Positions 8,079 through 14,941 of a stretch of DNA of 43,568 bases are shown here, one piece after another. The stretch is taken from contig DASYXS010000017.1 of assembly GCA_035934535.1 (NCBI GenBank), positions 1 through 43,568 on the forward strand, in the 5' to 3' direction. Under the pieces are notes generated by a model, which was given only the letters and a program-made list of their open reading frames with translations, was not told the origin of the DNA and searched no databases. How positions within the stretch are numbered: position 1 is the stretch's first letter; each line of letters starts with the position of its first letter. The translations under genes were made by a program, and so were the position numbers. The DNA comes from DASSJF01 sp035934535. GTDB taxonomy: Bacteria; Sysuimicrobiota; Sysuimicrobiia; Sysuimicrobiales; Segetimicrobiaceae.

Positions 8079-8916
8079 GGTCCACGCCTCCGAAACGCCG
8101 CTCGCGAGCCTGGTACGAGGCGACGGCGTCGAAGAGATGCGCGGGCGTGAACTCCGGCCACGGCACGTCGGTGAAGTACAGCTCCGTGTACGCGGCCTGC
8201 CACAGCAGGAAGTTGCTGAGCCGCTGTTCCCCGCCGGTGCGGATCAAGAGATCGGGATCCGGCAGGTCCGGCGAGAACAGATGGCGCGCTATCGTCTGCT
8301 CGTCGATCGCGTCCGGCGCGAGCGCGCCCGCGGCGACGGCGCGCGCGATCCGGCGGACCGCTTCGGTCAACTCACGGCGGCCGCCGTAGTTCAGCGCGAG
8401 GTTGAGGGTGATCGTGCGGTTGTCCTGCGTGAGCGACGTGACGCGCCGGATCGCATCCTGCACCGCCGCCGGCATCTCCTCGACGAGCCCGGAGGCGCGG
8501 AAGCGCACGCCGTTCGTGTGCAGCTCCTGCGCTTCGCCGTCGAGGGACTCGAGCAGGAGCGCCATCAGCGCGTGCACCTCGTCCGCCGGGCGCCGCCAGT
8601 TCTCGGTGCTGAACACATACAGGGTCAGGATCCCGATGCCGCACTCGCACGCCCCGCGCAGCACGCGGCGCAGCGCCTCCCGGCCGGCGCGGTGCCCTTC
8701 CACGCGCGAGAGTCCGTGCCGCTCGGCCCAGCGCCCGTTGCCGTCCATGATGATAGCCACGTGCCGCGGGATCCGCGTCGGGTCCGGCTGGGATGACGCG
8801 GTGGCCGGCACCGCGGCCGCGGCCTTCTTCTCGTCGTGGGCCCGCGGTACGGCAGACTCGGCCTCCCCGTCACGAGGAGGCCGAGTCCGTGCGGCCCCGG
8901 AGCCCGACGCGCTCAC
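8071..8916 (-). CDS. uppS: Undecaprenyl diphosphate synthase (cis-prenyltransferase)
   Basis: 281 residues from a GTG at 8916 that overlaps the preceding stop (GTGA). UppS condenses IPP onto FPP to give the C55 carrier for peptidoglycan and other wall polymers. Conserved features are HVAIIMDGNGRWA with catalytic Asp58, LTLYVFSTENW, LNYGGRREL, and the C-terminal substrate motif DLLIRTGGEQRLSNFLLWQ. The first 48 residues are a low-complexity charged extension absent from typical UppS (about 240-250). A GTG at 8811 would give about 246 residues and is a plausible alternative start. Confidence 0.93.
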   Translation of the reverse strand: MSASGSGAARTRPPRDGEAESAVPRAHDEKKAAAAVPATASSQPDPTRIPRHVAIIMDGNGRWAERHGLSRVEGHRAGREALRRVLRGACECGIGILTLYVFSTENWRRPADEVHALMALLLESLDGEAQELHTNGVRFRASGLVEEMPAAVQDAIRRVTSLTQDNRTITLNLALNYGGRRELTEAVRRIARAVAAGALAPDAIDEQTIARHLFSPDLPDPDLLIRTGGEQRLSNFLLWQAAYTELYFTDVPWPEFTPAHLFDAVASYQARERRFGGVDRG

Positions 8917-9179
8917 GTGCGCGCGTCCTCATCCGGGACACCATCTGCGCCGTGATCGGCGGCGGCTCGCCCCGCGGTGGCACTGCGCTCGCCGGCGATC
9001 ACCAAGGCAATGCGCCCCCCGGCGACACGCTGTCGCAGCACGCGATAGGGCGGCAGCAGCCCGCGCCGGGGCGGGCGCGTCTCCGCCGTCTCGACGTCGT
9101 CCCACCCGGCCTCGGCGAGGACCGCCCGCGCCTCGTCGAGCAGATACCCCACCACGTTCGGGGGAGGGGCGGCGCGCAT
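8913..9179 (-). CDS. Small single PASTA-like domain protein
   Basis: 88 residues, starting at an ATG that overlaps the frr stop (TGATG) and ending in a TGA that overlaps the uppS start (GTGA). It is therefore coupled on both sides. The first 60 or so residues (PNVVGYLLDEARAVLAEAG, then a later RVAGGRIALVIAGE) resemble one PASTA repeat: P-x-V-x-G, a helix ending in LxxAG, and beta strands. PASTA domains bind peptidoglycan fragments or act as spacers on penicillin-binding proteins and Ser/Thr kinases. Here there is no signal peptide or membrane helix, so the protein looks cytoplasmic. The tail is low-complexity. The family call is by pattern only and needs a profile search. Confidence 0.6.
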   Translation of the reverse strand: MRAAPPPNVVGYLLDEARAVLAEAGWDDVETAETRPPRRGLLPPYRVLRQRVAGGRIALVIAGERSATAGRAAADHGADGVPDEDART

Positions 9180-9733
9180 CAGACTTCCGTGATCTCCTTT
9201 TCCTTGGCCGCGAGCAGCGTGTCGATCTCCTTGATGTACTGGTCGGTGGTCTTCTGCAGGTCGTCCTGGTGCCGGCGGGCGTCGTCCTTCGAGAGGTCGC
9301 CGGCCTTCTCGAGCCGCTCCAACTTCTCCCGGTGGTCGCGCCGGATGTTGCGGACCGCCACCCGGCCATCCTCCGCCTGCTTGTGCACGACTTTGACCAG
9401 TTCTTTGCGCCGGTCGCCGGTGAGTGAGGGGATCGGCAGCCGGATCACCGCGCCGTCGGTGGACGGGGTGAGCCCAAGCTCGGATTTTTGAATGGCGCGC
9501 TCGATCTCTTTGATGAGCGCCTTGTCCCACGGCTGGATTACCAGGAGGCGCGCCTCCGGCACCGACACGTTGGCGACCTGGGTGATCGGCGTCGCGACGC
9601 CGTAGTAATCGACGGTCACACGCTCGAGCAGCGCGGGGCTGGCGCGGCCCGTCCGGACGCCGGCGAACTCCCGCTTCGTGGCGTCCACCGCCTTCTGCAT
9701 GTGGGTCTTCGCGTCAGCGACGACCGCGTGCAT
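9179..9733 (-). CDS. frr: Ribosome recycling factor
   Basis: 184 residues, the standard length. RRF, with EF-G, splits post-termination ribosomes. Typical segments are VRTGRASPALLERVTVDYYG, TPITQVANVSVPEAR, LLVIQPWDK and LTGDRRKELVK, with the long helical domain I at both ends (KEKEITEV at the C-terminus). I chose the ATG at 9733 because a GGGAGGGAGCCCCG ribosome-binding site precedes it. The frame opens at 9751. The start lies 20 nt inside the end of pyrH. Confidence 0.96.
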   Translation of the reverse strand: MHAVVADAKTHMQKAVDATKREFAGVRTGRASPALLERVTVDYYGVATPITQVANVSVPEARLLVIQPWDKALIKEIERAIQKSELGLTPSTDGAVIRLPIPSLTGDRRKELVKVVHKQAEDGRVAVRNIRRDHREKLERLEKAGDLSKDDARRHQDDLQKTTDQYIKEIDTLLAAKEKEITEV

Positions 9734-10472
9734 CGGGGCTCCCTCCCCCAACCAGCGTCCCGATCTCTTCGCCGAGCATCGCGCGCCCGAGGTTCCCCGG
9801 CCGCGCGATGTCGAACACGATAATCGGCATCCCGTTGTCCATGCACAGCGACGTCGCGGTGGCGTCCATGACCTTCAGTCCGCGGTTGAGGACCTCCATG
9901 TAGTCGAGGGTCCGGAACCGGACGGCGTCGGGGTACTCGCGCGGATCCTTGTCGTACACGCCGTCGACGCCCTTCTTGGCCATCAAGATCGCGCCGGCCT
10001 CGATCTCGATCGCGCGCAGGGCGGCCGCGGTATCGGTCGTGAAGTACGGGCTCCCCGTGCCGCCGGCGAAGACCACAACCCGCCCCTTCTCCAAGTGCCG
10101 GATCGCGCGCCGCCGGATGTACGGCTCCGCGACTTGGCGCATCTCGATGGCTGTCTGGACGCGGGTCTCGAGGCCCTCGCGCTCCATCGCGTCCTGGAGC
10201 GCGAGCGCGTTGATCACGGTGGCGAGGAGGCCCATGTAGTCCGCGGTCACGCGCGCGACGCCCATCCGGGCCGCCACCTGCACGCCACGGGCGATGTTGC
10301 CGCCGCCGACGACCAGCGCGACGTCCACGCCCGACTGCCGGACGGCGCGGACTTCCCGCGCCACCAGGTGCAGCACGTCGGAATCGATGCTCTTGTCACC
10401 AGAGCCGCCGAGCGCTTCCCCGCTCAGTTTCAGGAGGACGCGGCGGTACCGCGGCGCCGGCCGGTCGGTCAT
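9714..10472 (-). CDS. pyrH: UMP kinase
   Basis: 252 residues. PyrH phosphorylates UMP to UDP with ATP and belongs to the amino-acid kinase fold. Seen are YRRVLLKLSGEALGG at the N-terminus, ALVVGGGNIARG, TADYMGLLATVINALALQD, VVFAGGTGSPYFTTDTAAAL, GVDGVYDKDPR and a C-terminal IVFDIARPGNLGRAMLGE. The ATG at 10472 overlaps the tsf stop (ATGA). A long apparent upstream extension of this frame is a shadow of tsf. The tsf-pyrH-frr order is near-universal in bacteria. Confidence 0.96.
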   Translation of the reverse strand: MTDRPAPRYRRVLLKLSGEALGGSGDKSIDSDVLHLVAREVRAVRQSGVDVALVVGGGNIARGVQVAARMGVARVTADYMGLLATVINALALQDAMEREGLETRVQTAIEMRQVAEPYIRRRAIRHLEKGRVVVFAGGTGSPYFTTDTAAALRAIEIEAGAILMAKKGVDGVYDKDPREYPDAVRFRTLDYMEVLNRGLKVMDATATSLCMDNGMPIIVFDIARPGNLGRAMLGEEIGTLVGGGSPDARGRR

Positions 10473-11098
10473 GCTTCGCCGAGTTTGAACCGCGCGAACC
10501 GGCGGATCTTGATGTTCTCTTTGGTGCGCGAGATCGCGTCGTGCACGACCTCGCCCACGGTCCTCGGCTTGGCGCCTTCGTCGCGAATGAACGGCTGGTC
10601 GAGCAGGCACACGGTCGCGAAATACTTCTCGAGCTTGCCCTCGGCGATGCGGGCGGCGACCGCCTCCGGCTTGCCGTCCGCGATGGCCTGGGCGACGTAG
10701 GCGGCGCGCTCCGATTCGAGGGCGTCGGCCGAGATCTCCTCGCGCGAGATGTAACGGGGATCGGTCGCGGCGATTTGCATCGCGATGTCGCGGGCCAGCG
10801 TCTTGAACTCCTCGGTCCGCGCGACGAAGTCCGTCTCGCAGTTGATCTCGACGAGCACGCCGAGACGGCCCCCCGCGTGAATGTACGAGGTGACGATGCC
10901 GTCGTTCGCGACGCGGCCGATGCGCTTCGAGGCCGCGGCGAGGCCCTTCGCGCGCAGCACCTGCACCGCCTTCTCGACGTCCCCCGCGCACTCGGCGAGC
11001 GCATTGCGGCAGTCGATGATGCCGGCGCCCGTGCGCTCGCGCAGCGCCTTGACCTGGGCGGCCGTGACCTCCGTTGGCGCTCCCTTGCGGTCCGGCAT
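10469..11098 (-). CDS. tsf: Elongation factor Ts (short form)
   Basis: 209 residues. EF-Ts exchanges GDP for GTP on EF-Tu. The N-terminal UBA-like module has VKALRERTGAGIIDCRNAL, then the core GRLGVLVEINCETDFVARTEEF, with the Asp-Phe pair that inserts into EF-Tu. The C-terminal end TVGEVVHDAISRTKENIKIRRFARF is typical. It is clearly shorter than the 283-residue E. coli form, lacking much of the second core subdomain, as in Thermus and several other lineages. The start overlaps the rpsB stop (TGATG). Confidence 0.95.
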   Translation of the reverse strand: MPDRKGAPTEVTAAQVKALRERTGAGIIDCRNALAECAGDVEKAVQVLRAKGLAAASKRIGRVANDGIVTSYIHAGGRLGVLVEINCETDFVARTEEFKTLARDIAMQIAATDPRYISREEISADALESERAAYVAQAIADGKPEAVAARIAEGKLEKYFATVCLLDQPFIRDEGAKPRTVGEVVHDAISRTKENIKIRRFARFKLGEA

Positions 11099-11913
11099 CA
11101 GGCCTGGACCTCCTGCTCCTCGGCGGGCTCTTCCACCACTTCCTCTTCACCCGGCAGCGGAGCCATCGGCGCGGGCTCGACGCCCTCCGCCTCGGCGGCC
11201 GCCTCTTCCTCGACGATCTCCGCCTTGCGCCGCTCCTCATAGCCCTCGAGCGCCGCGTTGGCGATCCGGTTCGTGATGAGGCGCACCGCGCGAATCGCGT
11301 CGTCGTTGCCGGGAATCGGGTATGCCGCCTCGTCCGGGTCGCAGTTCGTGTCGATGATCGCCACGACCGGCACCCCGAGCTTCCGAGCTTCGGCGATCGC
11401 GATGTGCTCCTTGCGCGTGTCGACGACGTACACTGCCGACGGCACGGCGCGCATCGTCGCGATGCCGCCGAGGTACTTCTCGAGCCGCGCGAGCTCGTCC
11501 ATCAGCTGCGTCTGCTCGCGCTTCGGCAGGATCTCGAGCGTGCCGTTGTCCCGCATATCCACGAGCTCGTGCAGCCGCTCGATCCGGCTCTTGATCGTGG
11601 AGAAGTTCGTCATCATGCCACCGAGCCAGCGCTGGTTCACGTAGAACTGGTGCGCGCGGACCGCCTCCTCGCGAATCGCATCCTGCGCCTGCTTCTTCGT
11701 GCCGACGAACAGCACCGTGCCGCCTTGCGCGACGGTCTCGCGCACGAACCGGTAGGCCGTATCGATCAGCGGCACCGATTTCTGCAGGTCGATGATGTGG
11801 ATCCCGTTGCGCTGGGTGAAAATGAACGGGGCCATCTTCGGGTTCCACCGGCGTGTCTGGTGCCCGAAGTGCACCCCGGCTTCCAACAACTGCTTCATCG
11901 TAACAACGGCCAC
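11098..11913 (-). CDS. rpsB: 30S ribosomal protein S2
   Basis: 271 residues. The start MKQLLEAGVHFGHQTRRWNP is the canonical S2 N-terminus, followed by FIFTQRNGIHIIDLQKS, FVGTKKQAQ and NQRWLGGMMTNF, and TNCDPDEAAYPIPGNDDAIRA near the end of the fold. The last 45 residues form an acidic Glu/Ala/Pro tail, often seen in high-GC bacteria. I use the GTG at 11913, 7 nt after GGGAGGT. A second ATG at codon 6 is possible. It is the first gene of the long run down to ispG, with a promoter about 125 nt upstream. Confidence 0.96.
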   Translation of the reverse strand: MAVVTMKQLLEAGVHFGHQTRRWNPKMAPFIFTQRNGIHIIDLQKSVPLIDTAYRFVRETVAQGGTVLFVGTKKQAQDAIREEAVRAHQFYVNQRWLGGMMTNFSTIKSRIERLHELVDMRDNGTLEILPKREQTQLMDELARLEKYLGGIATMRAVPSAVYVVDTRKEHIAIAEARKLGVPVVAIIDTNCDPDEAAYPIPGNDDAIRAVRLITNRIANAALEGYEERRKAEIVEEEAAAEAEGVEPAPMAPLPGEEEVVEEPAEEQEVQA

Positions 11914-12246
11914 AATACTACCTCCCGTCCGGTTTTGGCCTCCGCCCGGATCATCCTGCGCCGGAACCCGGAGTACGCATCACGCGTCCCTGGGCACCGC
12001 CGGCGCCGTCACGCGGGCGTGTGAGAATCCTCGACGTAGTATAGCATACACGGTGCAGCGACGGGCGCGGCCTCACGCGCCGCCATCGGACGCACCGTTC
12101 GTCACCACTCAGGCCGGCATGACGGACGGATGCCAGATCTTCTTGGAAGGCTTCGGCCAGCCTCTGTCGCATCTCCCAGATGGCCGGACGCCCCGCCGCG
12201 CCACGAGCACGAAATCCTGGATAGCTGGAATTGCGGAGGACAAGAT
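11914..12246. other. Divergent intergenic region with the rpsB leader; no gene seen
   Basis: This 333-nt gap separates rpsB (minus) from the flavin-barrel gene (plus). It contains the predicted rpsB promoter at 12038-12046, so the rpsB mRNA would have a leader of about 120 nt. The leader is GC-rich and can fold locally (for example CACGC/GCGTG), but I recognise no defined S2-leader motif. The plus-strand gene has a GGAGG just before its start, and I see no convincing promoter for it. Open frames here lack any recognisable protein. Confidence 0.5.
12038..12046 (-). promoter_or_regulatory. Extended -10 promoter for rpsB
   Basis: Minus strand TGC-TATACT, a TGn-extended -10 in an AT-rich island inside GC-rich DNA. 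No good -35 lies 16-18 nt upstream, as is usual for extended -10 promoters. Confidence 0.5.
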
Positions 12247-12759
12247 ATGGGTGTGCTCACCAAGGATACGCAGCGGATGGTGCGCGAGCAGCATGTCGGT
12301 TTCGTGGCCACCGTCCGCGCCGACGGCACACCGGAACTGGCGCCCAAGGCTTCGCTCACCGTCTGGGACGATGACCACCTGGTCCTCATGGAGGACATGT
12401 TTTCCCACGGCACCGTCGCCAACTTGAGGCGCCACGCGGGCATTGAGATCACCGTCGTCGATTCGGTCGCGTACCGGGCCTACCGGCTCACCGGGCGCGC
12501 CAGGATCCTCGACCGCGGACCGCTCTTCGGCCGAATCATGGCGTTCTTCCGGGACCGGTACGAGTCCCACCCCGCGCTCGCGCGCGTGAAGCGCGTCGGT
12601 CTCATCACGATCGAGCGGGCGGAACCGCTTGTGTGGCCTCTCTACGACACCGGCGCGACCACGGCCGGCACCGGATCCCGCTACGTCGAATATCACGGAC
12701 ACGCCCGGCGGCGCGTCGCACGCCGGGAACCCGGCCCGGCGCGGCGCGGGCGGCCCTGA
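12247..12759 (+). CDS. Pyridoxamine 5'-phosphate oxidase-like FMN-binding split-barrel protein
   Basis: 170 residues. The N-terminus MGVLTKDTQRMVREQHVGFV then ATVRADGTPELAPKASLTVW is the first part of the PNPOx-like split barrel that binds FMN or F420. DDHLVLMEDMFSHGTVANLRR and TGRARILDRGPLF continue it. These proteins are flavin reductases, haem-degrading enzymes or unknown oxidoreductases; the substrate cannot be assigned. The ATG at 12247 has GGAGG about 8 nt before it, while the frame upstream (from 12130) is not family-like. It stands alone on the plus strand between two core minus-strand clusters. A GC-rich dyad around its stop (about 12747-12778), followed by CTTTT, may be its terminator. 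Confidence 0.8.
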   Translation: MGVLTKDTQRMVREQHVGFVATVRADGTPELAPKASLTVWDDDHLVLMEDMFSHGTVANLRRHAGIEITVVDSVAYRAYRLTGRARILDRGPLFGRIMAFFRDRYESHPALARVKRVGLITIERAEPLVWPLYDTGATTAGTGSRYVEYHGHARRRVARREPGPARRGRP

Positions 12760-12904
12760 GGCCGATGCGCCCACTTTTCGATTTCGTATCTTGTTCCGCT
12801 CGACGAGGAGGCGCAGACGGCCTTTTTGGGACTGCTCAGGTGGGCGTGGCCCTGGGCGTACGGCGACCACAGTCTCCTCGGGAGCACTGCAATACTATCA
12901 GGAC

Positions 12905-14353
12905 TTAGAGGACGTAGCGGCTGAGGTCGCGGGTGTCGAGGATGCCGCGGAGGCGCTCGCGGACGTAGGCGGCGTCGATGACGACGCGCGCCGGCGCCTC
13001 CGGGGCGGCGAACGAGAGATCCTCCGTCACTTTCTCGAGGACGGTGTGCAGGCGGCGGGCCCCGATGTCTTCCGTTTCTCCGTTCACTGCCTGCGCGATG
13101 CGGGCGAGCTCGCGGACGCCGTCGTCGGGAAATTCGACCGCGACGCCCTCCGTCGCCAGCAGCGCCGCGTACTGCTTGGTCAGGGCGTTGTGCGGCTCGA
13201 CCAGAATCCGCACGAAGTCCGCCTCGGTGAGGGGGGCGAGCTCGACGCGGATCGGCAGCCGCCCCTGCAGCTCGGGAATCAGATCGGACGGCTTGCTGAC
13301 GTGGAAGGCGCCGGCCGCGATGAACAACACGTGGTCGGTCCGCACCGGCCCATACTTCGTGGTCACGGTCGAGCCCTCGATGATCGGCAGGATGTCGCGC
13401 TGCACCCCTTCCCGCGACACGTCGGGCCCCGCCCCGCCCTCCCGGCCGGCGATCTTGTCGAGCTCGTCGATGAAGACGATGCCGGTCTCCTGCGCCCGCC
13501 GGACGCCTTCGCGGACGACCTCATCCATGTCGATCAACTTCTGCGCTTCTTCCGCGGTCAGAATCCGCAGCGCTTCCGCGACGGTCGTACGCCGGCGCCT
13601 CCGGCGCCTCGGCAGGATCGTGCCGAACAGATCCTGGAGGTTGACGCCCATTTCCTCGACGCCCTGGCCGGAAAAGACCTCCACCGTCGGCGTCGATGTC
13701 TCCTCGACGTCGAGCTCGACCTGGTCGTGGTCGAGCTCGCCCCGGTCGAGCCGGTCGCGCATCGCCGCGCGGCGGGTCCGCAGGTCGCCGGCGTCGGCCC
13801 CTCCGGCCGCGGCGGTGCCGGGCTGCGGCTCGGGCGCGAGACCGGGCCGCCCGCCGAACAGCACCTCGAGCGGATTGGCGAGGCCCCCCTCGCGGCGCGG
13901 CGCCGGCACCAAAGTTTCGATCAGGCGGTCCCGCGCGTGGGCCGCGGCGCGCTGCTGCACGCCCTCGACCCGCTCGGCCTTTACCATCTGCACCGAGGTC
14001 TCGGCGAGTTCGCGGACCATCGAGTCCACGTCGCGGCCGACGTAGCCGACCTCGGTGAACTTGGTCGCCTCGACCTTGACGAACGGCGCGCCGGCGAGCC
14101 GGGCGAGACGCCGCGCGATCTCGGTCTTGCCGACCCCGGTCGGCCCGATCATGAGGATGTTCTTCGGAATAACCTCGTCCCGAAGCTCGGGCCCGAGGCG
14201 GCTGCGCCGGTACCGGTTGCGCAGCGCGACGGCAACGGCGCGTTTGGCCGGCGCCTGGCCGACGATGAACTTGTCGAGCTCTTCGACGATCCGGCGCGGC
14301 GTCAGCGCCTCGATGGAGAGCGCGGTGTCGGGGCGCCCGTCCGACGGACACAT
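12905..14353 (-). CDS. hslU: HslU, ATPase subunit of the HslUV protease
   Basis: 482 residues. HslU is an AAA+ unfoldase forming hexamers that feed substrates to HslV. It opens with LTPRRIVEELDKFIVGQ. Walker A is GPTGVGKTEIARR, the pore motif is GYVGRD, Walker B is GIVFIDELDKIAG, and the C-terminus ends DLSRYVL, matching the tail that docks into HslV. The I domain in the middle is Pro/Arg/Gly-rich and somewhat longer than in E. coli (443 residues). It starts 2 nt after the hslV stop. The 145-nt gap on its 3' side contains nothing I can name. Confidence 0.95.
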   Translation of the reverse strand: MCPSDGRPDTALSIEALTPRRIVEELDKFIVGQAPAKRAVAVALRNRYRRSRLGPELRDEVIPKNILMIGPTGVGKTEIARRLARLAGAPFVKVEATKFTEVGYVGRDVDSMVRELAETSVQMVKAERVEGVQQRAAAHARDRLIETLVPAPRREGGLANPLEVLFGGRPGLAPEPQPGTAAAGGADAGDLRTRRAAMRDRLDRGELDHDQVELDVEETSTPTVEVFSGQGVEEMGVNLQDLFGTILPRRRRRRRTTVAEALRILTAEEAQKLIDMDEVVREGVRRAQETGIVFIDELDKIAGREGGAGPDVSREGVQRDILPIIEGSTVTTKYGPVRTDHVLFIAAGAFHVSKPSDLIPELQGRLPIRVELAPLTEADFVRILVEPHNALTKQYAALLATEGVAVEFPDDGVRELARIAQAVNGETEDIGARRLHTVLEKVTEDLSFAAPEAPARVVIDAAYVRERLRGILDTRDLSRYVL

Positions 14354-14355
14354 CG

Positions 14356-14928
14356 CTAGCCGAGGACCTCGACCGTCACCTGGTCGTTGGTGTACACGCA
14401 GATCTCGGCGGCGATACGGAGGGCCTCGCGGGCGACGCCCTCGGCGTCGAGCGAGGAATGCTTGAGGAGCGCGCGCGCCGCGGCCAGCGCGTACGGCCCA
14501 CCGGACCCGATCGCCGCCACGCCGTCGTCCGGCTCGACGATGTCCCCGCCGCCGGACAGAACGAAGAGATGGCTCTTGTCGGCGACCACGAGCAGCGCCT
14601 CGAGCCGGCGAAGCACGCGGTCCGACCGCCAGTCCTTGGCCAGCTCGACGACGGCGCGGGCGAGGTCGCCGCGCGTCTCGCGCAGCTTGTCTTCGAGCCG
14701 GTCGTAGAGCGTCAGACCGTCCGCGGCGGACCCGGCGAACCCGAGCAGCACGCCGTCGCCCGCGCGCCGGACCTTTCGCGCGCCGTGCTTGAGCACGGTC
14801 GACCCGACGGTGACCTGCCCGTCGCCGGCGACGGCGACGCGGCCGTCGCGGCGCACCGCGACGACGGTCGTGGAATGGATCGCCGGCCGGTCCGGGCCTA
14901 CCGGGAAGCCGGCAGGCGCACGCGGCAT
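14356..14928 (-). CDS. hslV: HslV, peptidase subunit of the HslUV protease
   Basis: 190 residues, a proteasome-type N-terminal Thr hydrolase. The mature protein should begin at TTVVAVRRDGRVAVAGDGQV, after removal of the prosequence. GSTVLKHGARKVRR, LLGFAGSAADGLTL, ELAKDWRSDRVLRRLEA and AIGSGGPYALAAARALL match the family. The only visible start (ATG 14928) gives a 19-residue propeptide, MPRAPAGFPVGPDRPAIHS, much longer than the 1-9 residues usual for HslV. It starts 13 nt after topA and precedes hslU, the classical order. Confidence 0.94.
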   Translation of the reverse strand: MPRAPAGFPVGPDRPAIHSTTVVAVRRDGRVAVAGDGQVTVGSTVLKHGARKVRRAGDGVLLGFAGSAADGLTLYDRLEDKLRETRGDLARAVVELAKDWRSDRVLRRLEALLVVADKSHLFVLSGGGDIVEPDDGVAAIGSGGPYALAAARALLKHSSLDAEGVAREALRIAAEICVYTNDQVTVEVLG

Positions 14929-14941
14929 GAGGTGAGCCGCC

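Noticed and set aside
8913..9530. A 205-residue frame covering frr and the PASTA-like gene
   Set aside because: The upper part is frr in another frame; only the last 88 codons after ATG 9179 look like a separate gene.
12760..12904. Gene or RNA between the flavin-barrel gene and hslU
   Set aside because: 145 nt with no recognisable product or clear terminator beyond a weak dyad near 12747-12778.
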